Assembly: GCA_910583745.1 (NCBI GenBank)
Contig: CAJTZC010000019.1
Location: 1 to 24,057, forward strand
DNA: 24,057 nucleotides
Direction: 5' to 3'
DNA from: an uncultured Bacilli bacterium
GTDB lineage: Bacteria; Bacillota_I; Bacilli_A; RF39; UBA660
Shown: positions 15,159 through 22,675 of the stretch, one piece after another
Layout of the letters: each line of letters begins with the position of its first letter
How positions within the stretch are numbered: position 1 is the first letter of the stretch
Made by a program: the position numbers and the translations under genes
The notes under the pieces: generated by a model
Databases searched by the model: none
Told to the model about the DNA's origin: nothing
What the model saw: the letters and a program-made list of their open reading frames with translations, nothing else

Positions 15159-15716
15159 TTATTTACACTCTTTGCGATAATGGTCGTATAATTCTTTAAA
15201 TCTGTGGAAATGGACGATTTCTCTTTGTCTCAAGAACAACAGAGGATTGATCAAATCCGGGTCGTCGGTCAAATCGATAAGTCTCTCATAAGTAGCACGT
15301 GCTTTTTGTTCTGCGGCCATATCTTCTGAGATATCGGCGAGGATGTCGCCTGTCGAAGCAAATGTCAAAGCGGAGAAGGGAACGCCATTCGCGTCGCTCG
15401 GATAGATTCCCTTGCCATGCTCCGTGAAAGAACTCTCTAACCCAGCAGCCTGTAATTCTTCTAATGTGGCATCCTTCGTGAGCATGTGGACCATACTGGC
15501 AATCATTTCAGCATGACCGAATTCTTCTGTACTGATGTCACTCAAAAGTGCTCTTCCCATGTCGTCGGGCATAGAGAATTTCTGACTGAAATAGCGAAGC
15601 GCTGCTCCTAATTCTCCAGCATAACCGCCCAATTGAGTTATAATCAATTTTGCCATCCTTACATCCTTCTTCTTAATATTGAGAGGATAAGGAGTCATTT
15701 TAGAATATTTATACAT
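15159..15716 (-). CDS. cotJC: Manganese catalase family protein CotJC
   Basis: CotJC is a dimanganese ferritin-like protein that removes hydrogen peroxide; in spore formers it is attached to the inner spore coat. The metal-ligand motifs are visible: Glu in the N-terminal helix (GELGAALRYF), TEEFGHAEM, SEDMAAEQKARATYE and QREIVHFHRF. The length of 185 aa is normal. The start MYKYSKMTPYPLNIK fits the family N-terminus. The ATG overlaps the stop of the preceding gene by one base, so translation is coupled. Presence of cotJ genes suggests, but does not prove, sporulation. Confidence 0.95.
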   Translation of the reverse strand: MYKYSKMTPYPLNIKKKDVRMAKLIITQLGGYAGELGAALRYFSQKFSMPDDMGRALLSDISTEEFGHAEMIASMVHMLTKDATLEELQAAGLESSFTEHGKGIYPSDANGVPFSALTFASTGDILADISEDMAAEQKARATYERLIDLTDDPDLINPLLFLRQREIVHFHRFKELYDHYRKECK

Positions 15717-16171
15717 TATAAACCTCTACCTTCCCAAGGCCAAACGCCTTTGGACCATTCCCATTCTTCTGTCAAATCGTCTAAACAGAGCGGTCCATAC
15801 ACAGCCGTGTACTCTTCTTTTTTCTTTTTACATTCTCTGACATACTTTTTGAAAAGGTCATAGCTGCCTCTGTCCTCTGGATGCATATCCAGATATAGAT
15901 TTAAATCGGCAATCGCGAATTCCAATCTCTGGATATCGAGAAGACATTTCTCACGGTTCGTCTGCACTCGTATAGGAGCAGGGTCATAGTTCTTATAGAG
16001 ATTGTAAAGTTTTGGAAAAAGATTTCCTAATCGTAAAGCTTCTTCAACACTATAAGTATTGACCTCTTTTTCTACAGGTGGCAACCCGTTGATGATGTCG
16101 ATTGCAAAATCATAGTTCGATTCTTGATTGTTAGATGGTATCAAGTAATAACCATTTTTGTCGAATAACAT
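15716..16171 (-). CDS. cotJB: CotJA-CotJB fusion protein
   Basis: The C-terminal part, from about residue 70, is a CotJB domain (LLDIQRLEFAIADLNLYLD, DRGSYDLF, YGPLCLDDL). The preceding stretch YSVEEALRLGNLFPKLYNLY matches the short CotJA coat protein, normally encoded separately. The first 40 residues are poorly conserved. The C-terminus ends in WSKGVWPWEGRGL. AGGGTG is 7 nt before the ATG. CotJA, CotJB and CotJC form one operon in spore formers and associate in the coat; here the first two appear to be one polypeptide. No clear promoter was found upstream. Confidence 0.85.
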   Translation of the reverse strand: MLFDKNGYYLIPSNNQESNYDFAIDIINGLPPVEKEVNTYSVEEALRLGNLFPKLYNLYKNYDPAPIRVQTNREKCLLDIQRLEFAIADLNLYLDMHPEDRGSYDLFKKYVRECKKKKEEYTAVYGPLCLDDLTEEWEWSKGVWPWEGRGL

Positions 16172-16233
16172 ATTTAATCACCCTACAATAACCTATGACG
16201 TTAGGTAAAATGTGTATGGGTAAATGCACCAGA

Positions 16234-16290
16234 GGAAGCACTTTTGTTGGAATATCCTCTCTGTTTGTGATATGATAGGACTCATACGAA
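16234..16290 (+). promoter_or_regulatory. Promoter of the GNAT-like gene
   Basis: TTGGAA is followed after 18 bp by TATGAT, which lies about 35 nt before the start codon at 16307. The divergent cotJ operon shares this 135-bp intergenic region. Confidence 0.55.
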
Positions 16291-16306
16291 GAAAGAAGCG
16301 AGGTCT

Positions 16307-16807
16307 ATGGAATCGATAGAAATAATCAATGCTAAAAAACTCACGAAACATCAAATCGATTTTATCAAATCGATTGTAAAAAGTCGTCCTATGGAAGAAA
16401 GAGGTTTTGACAGTTACAAATTAGACATGCGACACCTAAGTAGTCGCCGCTTTTGTGTCTTAGGACCCGATTGGTATCTGTATTATAAGATTTCATTTCA
16501 TAAGATAATCGAAGTAGAACTACTAGAAACCAAAAAAGAGAACATTCGCCTCGGAGAAAGAACGGTCGAACTGCTCGCGACGTTAAAAGAAATGTTGAGA
16601 GCCTACCCCGAATATGTCTTTTGTGCATCGATAAACGCCAAAAGTAAAGTGCTGTACGACTTCGCGAAACGTTCAGGCTTCATCGAAGAGATTTCTTTCA
16701 AAACCGAAGAAGGTGGTCTCTTTCATCGCGTTACCTTCCGACCATCCCCTCTTTTTATCGAACAGAATAAAGAGAAAGAAAAGCGCTTGGACTTTAAAAG
16801 AATTTAA
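16307..16807 (+). CDS. Hypothetical protein, possible GNAT acetyltransferase
   Basis: The 166-aa soluble protein has a C-terminal pattern, VFCASINAKSKVLYDFAKRSGFIEE near residues 105-130, that follows the GNAT layout of A.N..S..LY...GF. A clear Q/RxxGxG/A acetyl-CoA loop is not obvious; IRLGERTVELL near 80-90 is a poor match. The substrate is unknown. The ATG is preceded by GAGG. It is oriented away from cotJ and lies 106 bp before rnhC, which has its own promoter. Confidence 0.6.
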   Translation: MESIEIINAKKLTKHQIDFIKSIVKSRPMEERGFDSYKLDMRHLSSRRFCVLGPDWYLYYKISFHKIIEVELLETKKENIRLGERTVELLATLKEMLRAYPEYVFCASINAKSKVLYDFAKRSGFIEEISFKTEEGGLFHRVTFRPSPLFIEQNKEKEKRLDFKRI

Positions 16808-16841
16808 ACTGTTCAATCGATGTAATGTACATGCTTAAATG

Positions 16842-16870
16842 TTGACAACCGTCCCTATTTTGCTTTAACA
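16842..16870 (+). promoter_or_regulatory. Promoter of rnhC
   Basis: A perfect TTGACA (16842-16847) is followed after 17 bp by TTAACA (16865-16870). It is followed by AAAGAGGTG as ribosome binding site, 4 nt before the ATG at 16914. Confidence 0.65.
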
Positions 16871-16913
16871 TTACAGTAGATGATAAATCAATCATGAAGG
16901 AAAGAGGTGCCCT

Positions 16914-17855
16914 ATGGCCACAATAGTTTATAAGGTAAGCGAAAACTTAAAAAAAGAGATAATCGAACATTACAAAGAGACAGCAAAGGAAAAAAAACCG
17001 CCCTATTCGGTTTTTCAAAGTGAAGACTGCGGGACAGTCGTCACACTTTATGAATCGGGAAAAATCATGTTCCAAGGTGTCAGTGCCGACATCGATTATG
17101 CGTTATGGCGCGACCGTGAAGCTTTTTTAAACAAAAGAAACATCGACAAAGAACTTCAAGCGAAAGAGACAAAAGAAAAGAAGAAAAAAGAAGAGATGAA
17201 CGACACGACCTATAAATATGTCAGTACGATAGGTTCTGATGAAGTCGGCACGGGAGACTATTTTGGTCCAATCATCGTCACTGCGTCTTATGTAAGTAGA
17301 GAAAACATGAGTAAAATCGAAGCTCTTGGGGTTAGAGATTCTAAAAAGGTGACCGATGAAAAGATTCTGGAGATTGCTCCCAAACTGAAGGACTTCGTTC
17401 CTTATGTCTCCTATACCTTATCTCCAGAAGAATACAACCGAGTCGGCATCACGAACATGAACAAAGTAAAAGCCATTCTGCACAATAAGGTTCTATCGAA
17501 CATTCTCAAAAAAGACACCTACGAATACAGTTACATCGTGGTCGATCAGTTCGCCCTCGTCTCGAAGTATTTTGAACACATCAAAGACGTACCTGAGAAA
17601 GTGACAAACATAGCATTTACGCCTCATGCTGAAGATAAATGCTTAAGTGTCGCCGTCTCGAGCATCTTGAGTCGATATATATTTTTAAAAGAGATGAACA
17701 AGTTGAGTGAAAAATATGGAATGCAAATTCCTAAAGGCGCTGGCCCCGTCGTCGACGAATTTGGAAAAAAGTTCATAGAAAAATACGGTTTTGGCGAGTT
17801 GAAAAATGTCGCCAAAATGAACTTTAAAAACACCGAAAAAATAACATCAAATTGA
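16914..17855 (+). CDS. rnhC: Ribonuclease HIII
   Basis: RNase HIII cleaves the RNA strand of RNA-DNA hybrids during replication and repair. The N-terminal 90 residues form the TBP-like substrate-binding domain of this family, ending in a Lys/Glu-rich linker. The catalytic domain begins at GSDEVGTGDYFGP with D109 and E110. The later acidic positions lie in YIVVDQFA and TPHAEDKCLSVA. The C-terminus has GMQIPKGAGPVVDEFG. The length of 313 aa is normal. The stop codon lies within the terminator hairpin. Confidence 0.96.
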   Translation: MATIVYKVSENLKKEIIEHYKETAKEKKPPYSVFQSEDCGTVVTLYESGKIMFQGVSADIDYALWRDREAFLNKRNIDKELQAKETKEKKKKEEMNDTTYKYVSTIGSDEVGTGDYFGPIIVTASYVSRENMSKIEALGVRDSKKVTDEKILEIAPKLKDFVPYVSYTLSPEEYNRVGITNMNKVKAILHNKVLSNILKKDTYEYSYIVVDQFALVSKYFEHIKDVPEKVTNIAFTPHAEDKCLSVAVSSILSRYIFLKEMNKLSEKYGMQIPKGAGPVVDEFGKKFIEKYGFGELKNVAKMNFKNTEKITSN

Positions 17856-17871
17856 TGATGATATTTTTTTT
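17842..17871 (+). terminator. Terminator of rnhC
   Basis: A CATCA-AAT-TGATG hairpin (17845-17857) is followed by ATGATA and eight T residues. Confidence 0.65.
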
Positions 17872-17922
17872 ATTGAGAAAATCCTACTAAAATGCCATTT
17901 CATCTAGTTTTTGTTACACTCA

Positions 17923-17943
17923 CATTATAAGTATATTATAATG
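17923..17943. promoter_or_regulatory. Palindromic operator 1 upstream of the XRE gene
   Basis: CATTATAA-GTATA-TTATAATG is a perfect 21-bp dyad. It covers the likely -10 box (TATTAT at 17934-17939) of a promoter whose -35 is TTGTTA at 17911-17916 with a 17-bp spacer. AATGCCATT also occurs twice, at 17891 and 17940. Confidence 0.6.
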
Positions 17944-18024
17944 CCATTAGTAAATTTTATAAAATAGGTGGCATAGTTAGAAGACCGGAATATGAGTAAA
18001 ATTTTATAAAGTTTTGTAAAAAAA

Positions 18025-18043
18025 TTACTTATATTATAAGTAA
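18025..18043. promoter_or_regulatory. Palindromic operator 2 upstream of the XRE gene
   Basis: TTACTTATA-T-TATAAGTAA is a perfect 19-bp dyad, 50 bp before the start codon. It shares TTATAAGTA with operator 1, which suggests binding of the same dimeric regulator, probably the XRE protein itself. Confidence 0.6.
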
Positions 18044-18092
18044 AACCCGATACTTATTTTCTGAATATGGTACATTTTAAACGGTGGAAAAC

Positions 18093-18356
18093 ATGAACAG
18101 GATTAGAGAGCTAAGAGAAGACAATGATATATTGCAAAAAGAGATGTGTTCGATTTTAAACATATCTCAGCAACAATACTCCAGATACGAGTCGGGACTG
18201 AGTCAAATGACCTATGAACAACTCGGTACCCTCGCGAGATTTTATAATGTCTCTATCGATTATATACTGTATATGACAGATGTTCCTAAACCTTATCCCA
18301 GAAGTTTATTAGATAAAAATATCAAGCAAGATATCAAAAAAGAAGTCGTTGCTTGA
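18093..18356 (+). CDS. Small XRE-family transcriptional regulator
   Basis: The 87-aa protein has one Cro/C1-type helix-turn-helix: IRELREDNDILQKEMCSIL, ISQQQYSRYESG and LGTLARFYNVSIDYIL. A short basic tail follows. The ATG at 18093 is preferred over the GTG at 18084 because MNRIREL is the usual beginning and GGTGG precedes it. Two palindromes with the shared half-site TATAAGTA lie upstream, so it probably represses itself. No partner gene is next to it; its regulon is unknown. The C-terminal codons form the 5' arm and spacer of the shared terminator. Confidence 0.9.
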   Translation: MNRIRELREDNDILQKEMCSILNISQQQYSRYESGLSQMTYEQLGTLARFYNVSIDYILYMTDVPKPYPRSLLDKNIKQDIKKEVVA

Positions 18357-18361
18357 TATTT
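18317..18361. terminator. Bidirectional terminator between the XRE gene and holA
   Basis: A perfect 11-bp stem (18319-18329 and 18349-18359) extends through A/T pairs and has T runs on both strands (18359-18366 on plus; opposite A-run 18315-18318 on minus). It overlaps the end of the XRE gene and lies 4 bp past the holA stop. Confidence 0.85.
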
Positions 18362-18364
18362 TTT

Positions 18365-19297
18365 TTATAATAGCAATAGAAACTTTCGGAGTTCATCGAA
18401 TCCTAGATTGTCTTCGCTGACGATTTTTAAATCCAAATTGCACAGTTCGAGTATCAATCTTTCTAACTCGACCTCTGTGTATTTATTGCTCGCTTCTCTG
18501 AGCAACTTCACTCTGTAAGGGTGCATCTTATTTAACTCATTTCCGATTTGGTCGTTGGTAAGCCTACGCAGTGCGAGCAGTTTGATGTTGTAAAGCGTCT
18601 GAAACTCTTTAGCCAACATGACGACGATGGGTACGAGTTCCATCTTTGAAGCTTCCAAGTTGTCTAACATATCGGCTGCTAAGCTGATGTTTCTAGAGAG
18701 AACTGCATCCTTGAATGAGAAGAGATTGTCGGTATTGTAATTTGAGATATGCTCTTCGATGTCGGCAGTGGTGATTCGATAATCCTTTTTGATAGCTCCG
18801 AGTTTGTTGAACTCGTTGAGAGCGATATCGTAGTTGGAAACACACTTTTCACAAAACACGTCCAAATCGTTCGAACTGATGGTATATCCCGCTTTTCTTA
18901 TCACTTCTCCAAAGATTTTTGACAACTCGTAAGGTTTTGTGATAATCGGAGTCTCTATGACTTTTAAGAGACTCAAGAGTTCTTTCAAAGCACCCTTCGA
19001 TGGGATTTTTTCATAATTGATAAAGATAAGTGTGATGTGCTCATTAGGATTTCTGAGATAATCACAAAGTCTTGCCAGTCTCTCCTCGTTCTCTTTTTTT
19101 GCATTGACGATGCAAGACAGATTTTTTAAGACGATGATTTTATTCTCTACGAACATCGACTCATAACTCACATCTTCTAAAATTTCTTCGAGAGAAGTTT
19201 CATCCAGATTATAAACAGACTTCGGTTGGTCTTGGACAATCTTAGCTATCTCCTCGTCGATGAAATGGAAACTACTCCCGTAAATAAGATAATTCAT
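18365..19297 (-). CDS. holA: DNA polymerase III delta subunit
   Basis: HolA opens the beta clamp as part of the clamp loader. The start MNYLIYGSSFHFIDEEI and the NPNEHITLIFINYEKI segment with later KPYELSKIFGEVIRKAGY fit HolA, followed by the helical domain with SFKDAVLSRNISLAADMLDNL and the C-terminal collar region. The length of about 310 aa is normal. Alternative starts exist at 19303 (ATG) and 19306 (GTG); 19297 is chosen because GAGAG lies 10 nt upstream and the N-terminus fits the family. Standing next to comEC/comEA is a widespread order in Bacillota. The rpsT gene that often follows is absent. Confidence 0.93.
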   Translation of the reverse strand: MNYLIYGSSFHFIDEEIAKIVQDQPKSVYNLDETSLEEILEDVSYESMFVENKIIVLKNLSCIVNAKKENEERLARLCDYLRNPNEHITLIFINYEKIPSKGALKELLSLLKVIETPIITKPYELSKIFGEVIRKAGYTISSNDLDVFCEKCVSNYDIALNEFNKLGAIKKDYRITTADIEEHISNYNTDNLFSFKDAVLSRNISLAADMLDNLEASKMELVPIVVMLAKEFQTLYNIKLLALRRLTNDQIGNELNKMHPYRVKLLREASNKYTEVELERLILELCNLDLKIVSEDNLGFDELRKFLLLL

Positions 19298-19318
19298 GAA
19301 CATCACACTCTCACAATA

Positions 19319-19347
19319 ATGATATCAAAAATGAACCCCAACTGCAA
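19319..19347 (-). promoter_or_regulatory. Possible promoter of holA
   Basis: The minus strand has TTGCAG (19342-19347) and TATCAT (19319-19324) with a 17-bp spacer, shortly before the holA start. The -35 box falls in the loop of the comEC terminator, so the two signals overlap. Confidence 0.5.
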
Positions 19348-19356
19348 GGGATTCAT
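19331..19356 (-). terminator. Terminator after comEC
   Basis: A 9-bp stem ATGAATCCC/GGGGTTCAT (one G-U pair) with an 8-nt loop is followed on the minus strand by TTTTGATATC. It would end the competence operon. Confidence 0.6.
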
Positions 19357-19444
19357 CATCGATAATTATCCTCTATATAAACACTACGGTAGTGGCTAAT
19401 ATATAATATGGTGGATTTGTCGATAAGGTGACTCGAGTACATCA

Positions 19445-21520
19445 CTATGGCGGACAGGTTTCTACTTGTAATTCGCTATTCTTCATCTGAAACATTATAC
19501 TTCCTTCTTGGTCGGTTCGAACTATTTTTGAATCTTCTAAATTGACTAATACCTCTTGGTTGGGATGCCTATATCGATTATTCTTTCCGACACTGATGAT
19601 AGAGTATTTCGGTTTTACCGTATCGATGAAATCCTTGCTGGAGCTCGTCTTGCTACCGTGATGACCCACTTTTAAAACATCGATACCTTGTAACTCTCTT
19701 TTCTCTAGTAAGTCCTTCTCTACTCGTACCCCTGCGTCTCCCATAATTAAAAATTTATGCTGATCGAGTTCGGTATAGAGAACGCTCGAATTGTCATTTT
19801 CGTTTTCGTATTCTTTTTCATTCAAAAAGTACAACGTATCGCGAGCAAGAGTCAATTCTTTGATACAAGAAGTGTAGTCAATTCCCTTTTTATCGAGAAC
19901 TTTGATGAGCTCTTGTTCCAACTCGTCGTGTTCGCCACAATTCAATAGAACTTGCTCGACCTTGATGTTTTCTACCAAGTAGAGGGCCTCACCCATGTGG
20001 TCGTAGTCGCCGTGAGTGAGAATCATCGCGTCGACTTTGTCTATTCCCAACGAATTCAGATAGACTACAGTCTTTTCGGACACATGATAGGGAGAAGAAT
20101 TCGTTCCAAAGCTTTTTACCCCACCCGTATCCACTAAAATGACCTCTTTTCCATGGGAAGTTCGGATGAGAGCAGAATCGCCTTGCCCTACATCTAAAAA
20201 TTCCACATAATAGTTTCCATCTAAAAAGGGTTTTATTTTATTCATGAGGACAAAGACGATTAAGAGAAGGGCACCTCTATAAAATCTTTTCTTCAAACCG
20301 AATAACAAAATGCCATAGTATAAGACAATCATGACCAAATGCATCTTAGGAACGACCATGTACAAAAAGTCGATGGAAGCCAAGACTCGGTTTACAGCCT
20401 CCAAAAAGAAGATACTCATTCTCAAAAATGGACTTAAAAATCGAAAAAGAAAAGTTAAAATGCACAAGGGATACACGATGAGGGACACGAAAGGGACGAA
20501 TAAAATATTGAAAAAAGGACTCAGCAGATTTAGTTTAAAAAAATGATTGACCGTAATCGGCATACTAAAAAGTGTCGCGACCAAACTCGTACCCATTATT
20601 TTGTGTTTGCTGATTAAATTCGCATAATAAACTAAACCGAATGTCGTAACAAACGAATAGATGAATCCGATGTCCGACAGCAAGAAAGGATTGTACCAAA
20701 GTAATCCGCATCCTGCCAAAAGTAAAACGTTTAAAGTGCGCACTTCGAGCCGAAAGATTTTTACAATGCTCAACAAAGTAAAGAGTACACACGCGCGCAA
20801 TACGCTTGGAGAAAAGCCTACTAAAAAAGCATACAACCAGATCAATGAGACGGTCAAAATATATCTTTTATTTTTTTTAAGACGCAATTTCTCCAACAGT
20901 TTTAATGATACACCCGCAAACAAACCGATGTGCATTCCAGAGATGGCAAATAGATGCGTAACCCCATTTTTCCTATATTCCTCGAAAGTCTCTTCATTTA
21001 AAAGTGACTTGTCTCCGATTAAAAGTGTAAACATATAATCTCTTTCATCGAAAGTCATCACTCTATCTATGACAAAATTTTTAATCTTATAAAAGAAACT
21101 AATCTTATTTTCTAGGATTTCTATCTCTTTAACAGTGCACGTGTAAAACATGCCGTGGTTATAGAGATACTCCTTATAGTTAAAAGTGTTCGGCACTGTA
21201 TTGGCACTCGGTTCCTTTAAAGTACCTTCCATTTTCACCTTCTTCCCCAATTTAAATTTTTCTCGATACGGTTCGCCCGTCTCCCCTTCTTTTAAGTAAT
21301 AGTTGCACAACAGTTTCTCCTTCCCATCGATAGTATAAGCTACTTTATTATCGCTTAGGACTATATTGGTCAATTCTCCTATAAAGATGTCGTCCTCTAT
21401 ATCATAAATCGACTGTTTCTCGCTATGAAAATGAATCCAGACATGGACTCCCGTGAAGAGAATCATCGCCACATAGAACCATCGATTCGCGAGGACGCTA
21501 TTTACCCTTTTTCTTATCAT
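19445..21520 (-). CDS. comEC: Competence DNA channel protein ComEC/Rec2
   Basis: ComEC forms the channel that brings single-stranded DNA across the membrane. Two short N-terminal membrane segments and an OB-like domain (about 40-130) come first. The competence domain includes FAISGMHIGLF (191-201) and many membrane helices to about 430. A C-terminal metallo-beta-lactamase domain follows (VGQGDSALI, THGDYDH at 502-508, GHHGS at 619-623), with its metal-binding residues intact, probably the nuclease that degrades the non-entering strand. The length of 691 aa is normal, so the protein looks complete. The ATG at 21520 lacks its own ribosome binding site and lies 23 bp inside the preceding gene, so translation probably depends on coupling. 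Confidence 0.96.
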   Translation of the reverse strand: MIRKRVNSVLANRWFYVAMILFTGVHVWIHFHSEKQSIYDIEDDIFIGELTNIVLSDNKVAYTIDGKEKLLCNYYLKEGETGEPYREKFKLGKKVKMEGTLKEPSANTVPNTFNYKEYLYNHGMFYTCTVKEIEILENKISFFYKIKNFVIDRVMTFDERDYMFTLLIGDKSLLNEETFEEYRKNGVTHLFAISGMHIGLFAGVSLKLLEKLRLKKNKRYILTVSLIWLYAFLVGFSPSVLRACVLFTLLSIVKIFRLEVRTLNVLLLAGCGLLWYNPFLLSDIGFIYSFVTTFGLVYYANLISKHKIMGTSLVATLFSMPITVNHFFKLNLLSPFFNILFVPFVSLIVYPLCILTFLFRFLSPFLRMSIFFLEAVNRVLASIDFLYMVVPKMHLVMIVLYYGILLFGLKKRFYRGALLLIVFVLMNKIKPFLDGNYYVEFLDVGQGDSALIRTSHGKEVILVDTGGVKSFGTNSSPYHVSEKTVVYLNSLGIDKVDAMILTHGDYDHMGEALYLVENIKVEQVLLNCGEHDELEQELIKVLDKKGIDYTSCIKELTLARDTLYFLNEKEYENENDNSSVLYTELDQHKFLIMGDAGVRVEKDLLEKRELQGIDVLKVGHHGSKTSSSKDFIDTVKPKYSIISVGKNNRYRHPNQEVLVNLEDSKIVRTDQEGSIMFQMKNSELQVETCPP

Positions 21521-21722
21521 TGAATGTGCAATTGAACGTCACGAACTCTGCTTCCATAATTCGCAAATTTTCACCTGAAAATGGTTCGCCATATTCCTTT
21601 TCCATCACATCCCCTAATTTATCGACAAAAACCTCGTATTTTTCTTCTCCAAAACGAATAAAATAATCGTATAAGAACTTGCCAACATCCATTCTCATTC
21701 TTTTAATATCTTTGTTTCTCAA
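21498..21722 (-). CDS. Small protein of unknown function between comEA and comEC
   Basis: The 74-aa soluble protein is charged and probably helical (MRMDVGKFLYDYF, VDKLGDVMEKEYGE), with a Lys-rich end (DKKKGK). The start is TTG at 21722, fixed by a full AAGGAGG (21730-21736) 7 nt upstream. That site overlaps the comEA stop, and the end overlaps comEC by 23 bp. I do not recognise the family. Its tight coupling suggests it is made together with ComEA and ComEC and may help start comEC translation or act in DNA uptake. Confidence 0.8.
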   Translation of the reverse strand: MRNKDIKRMRMDVGKFLYDYFIRFGEEKYEVFVDKLGDVMEKEYGEPFSGENLRIMEAEFVTFNCTFNDKKKGK

Positions 21723-21734
21723 ATTCGTACCTCC

Positions 21735-22439
21735 TTACAAAGTTATTTTTTCTTTCAGCGCTTCAAAAGATTTCTCGCCAATTCCACTTACATTCATCAA
21801 ATCTTCCAGTTTGAGAAAAGGTCCATTTTTCTCTCTGTATTCGATTATTGCTCGTGCTTTCGATTCGCCTATGCCATCCAAAAGAGACAGTTCTTCGGCC
21901 GTAGCTTTATTGATTGAGACTTTTTTCTCCGTACTTGTACTGCCACTGTTCCCGCTGTTTCCATTAATATCGGGACATTGGACGACTTCGACGGTCTCAC
22001 ATTCGCATTTTGGTATTTCGCATACGACTTCATTAGTACTCTCTTTTTTCTTAAGCTCATCTTTCGTAAACACATAGATGACCATCTCATCTGTCAATTT
22101 CTTTGAAAGATTGATGTTTTTTGTACTGCCTTTAGTCGTTATTCCACCTGCAAGAGCTAGAGCATCTTGAATATTAGAGCCCGTCTTAAGTTCATAAACG
22201 CCTGTCTTTTTGACTGCACCCTTGATGTCGACTTTGACGACTTCTTGTGCATCGTCGCTAGGTTCAGAATCGACTTCGTCTTCATACTTACAGAGCGTCT
22301 CTACCGCATTACAATCATCGCATTGATTGAGATACACATAGGCTCCACTTAACACGATGGAACATGCTCCGAACAAAATTGTAATTATGGCAATAAAATT
22401 TCGTTTCACGATATCTTTTACGCATTCTACATCGAACAT
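21735..22439 (-). CDS. comEA: Competence DNA receptor ComEA
   Basis: ComEA binds double-stranded DNA outside the membrane and hands it to ComEC. There is one N-terminal membrane anchor (about 15-36) followed by an acidic, Cys-containing linker. An SLBB domain follows (VDIKGAVKKTGVYELKTGSNIQDAL, about 68-125). Then come a Ser/Gly/Asn-rich linker and a C-terminal double helix-hairpin-helix (INKATAEELSLLDGIGESKARAI and VSGIGEKSFEAL, about 175-234). GGAGG lies 7 nt before the ATG. Cys pairs in the linker (CDDC, CECE) suggest disulfides. The downstream small gene starts 12 bp past its stop. Confidence 0.96.
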   Translation of the reverse strand: MFDVECVKDIVKRNFIAIITILFGACSIVLSGAYVYLNQCDDCNAVETLCKYEDEVDSEPSDDAQEVVKVDIKGAVKKTGVYELKTGSNIQDALALAGGITTKGSTKNINLSKKLTDEMVIYVFTKDELKKKESTNEVVCEIPKCECETVEVVQCPDINGNSGNSGSTSTEKKVSINKATAEELSLLDGIGESKARAIIEYREKNGPFLKLEDLMNVSGIGEKSFEALKEKITL

Positions 22440-22535
22440 ATTTTTACCTCCTTCTACTATTATTATTCCGGAAAATTTTCATTTTTCTCATAATTTCTTA
22501 AAAATTTTTTCATCGATAAGAACATATGTTTTATT

Positions 22536-22572
22536 TTTGGCGTTTTTTCGACAATTATTACAATTCGCCAAA
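22536..22572. other. Hairpin in the comEA upstream region
   Basis: TTTGGCG (22536-22542) and CGCCAAA (22566-22572) form a 7-bp stem flanked by A/T runs. It may be a second terminator or a leader structure of comEA. No convincing promoter for comEA was found in 22440-22600. Confidence 0.4.
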
Positions 22573-22591
22573 TTTTAAGACAAATAAAAAA

Positions 22592-22618
22592 GAGAAAATG
22601 TTCTTTTTTCATTTTCTC
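22592..22618 (-). terminator. Terminator of the second secreted-protein gene
   Basis: A perfect 9-bp stem GAGAAAATG/CATTTTCTC with a 9-nt loop is followed on the minus strand by TTTTTTATTTG. A second A/T hairpin lies between it and the stop codon at 22676. Confidence 0.85.
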
Positions 22619-22675
22619 AAAAAAGTTGTTTTTGTTTTCTCTAAACTTTTTTCAAAAGATATCGTTTTTTTCAAT

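Noticed and set aside
16172..16306. Sigma-E promoter for the cotJ operon (CATACACA on the minus strand)
   Set aside because: The -10 resemblance is fair, but no matching -35 element lies at the needed distance.
22440..22600. ComK-type box (AAAA-N5-TTTT) before comEA
   Set aside because: The nearest match has six bases between the A and T runs, and the whole stretch is so AT-rich that such motifs carry little weight.
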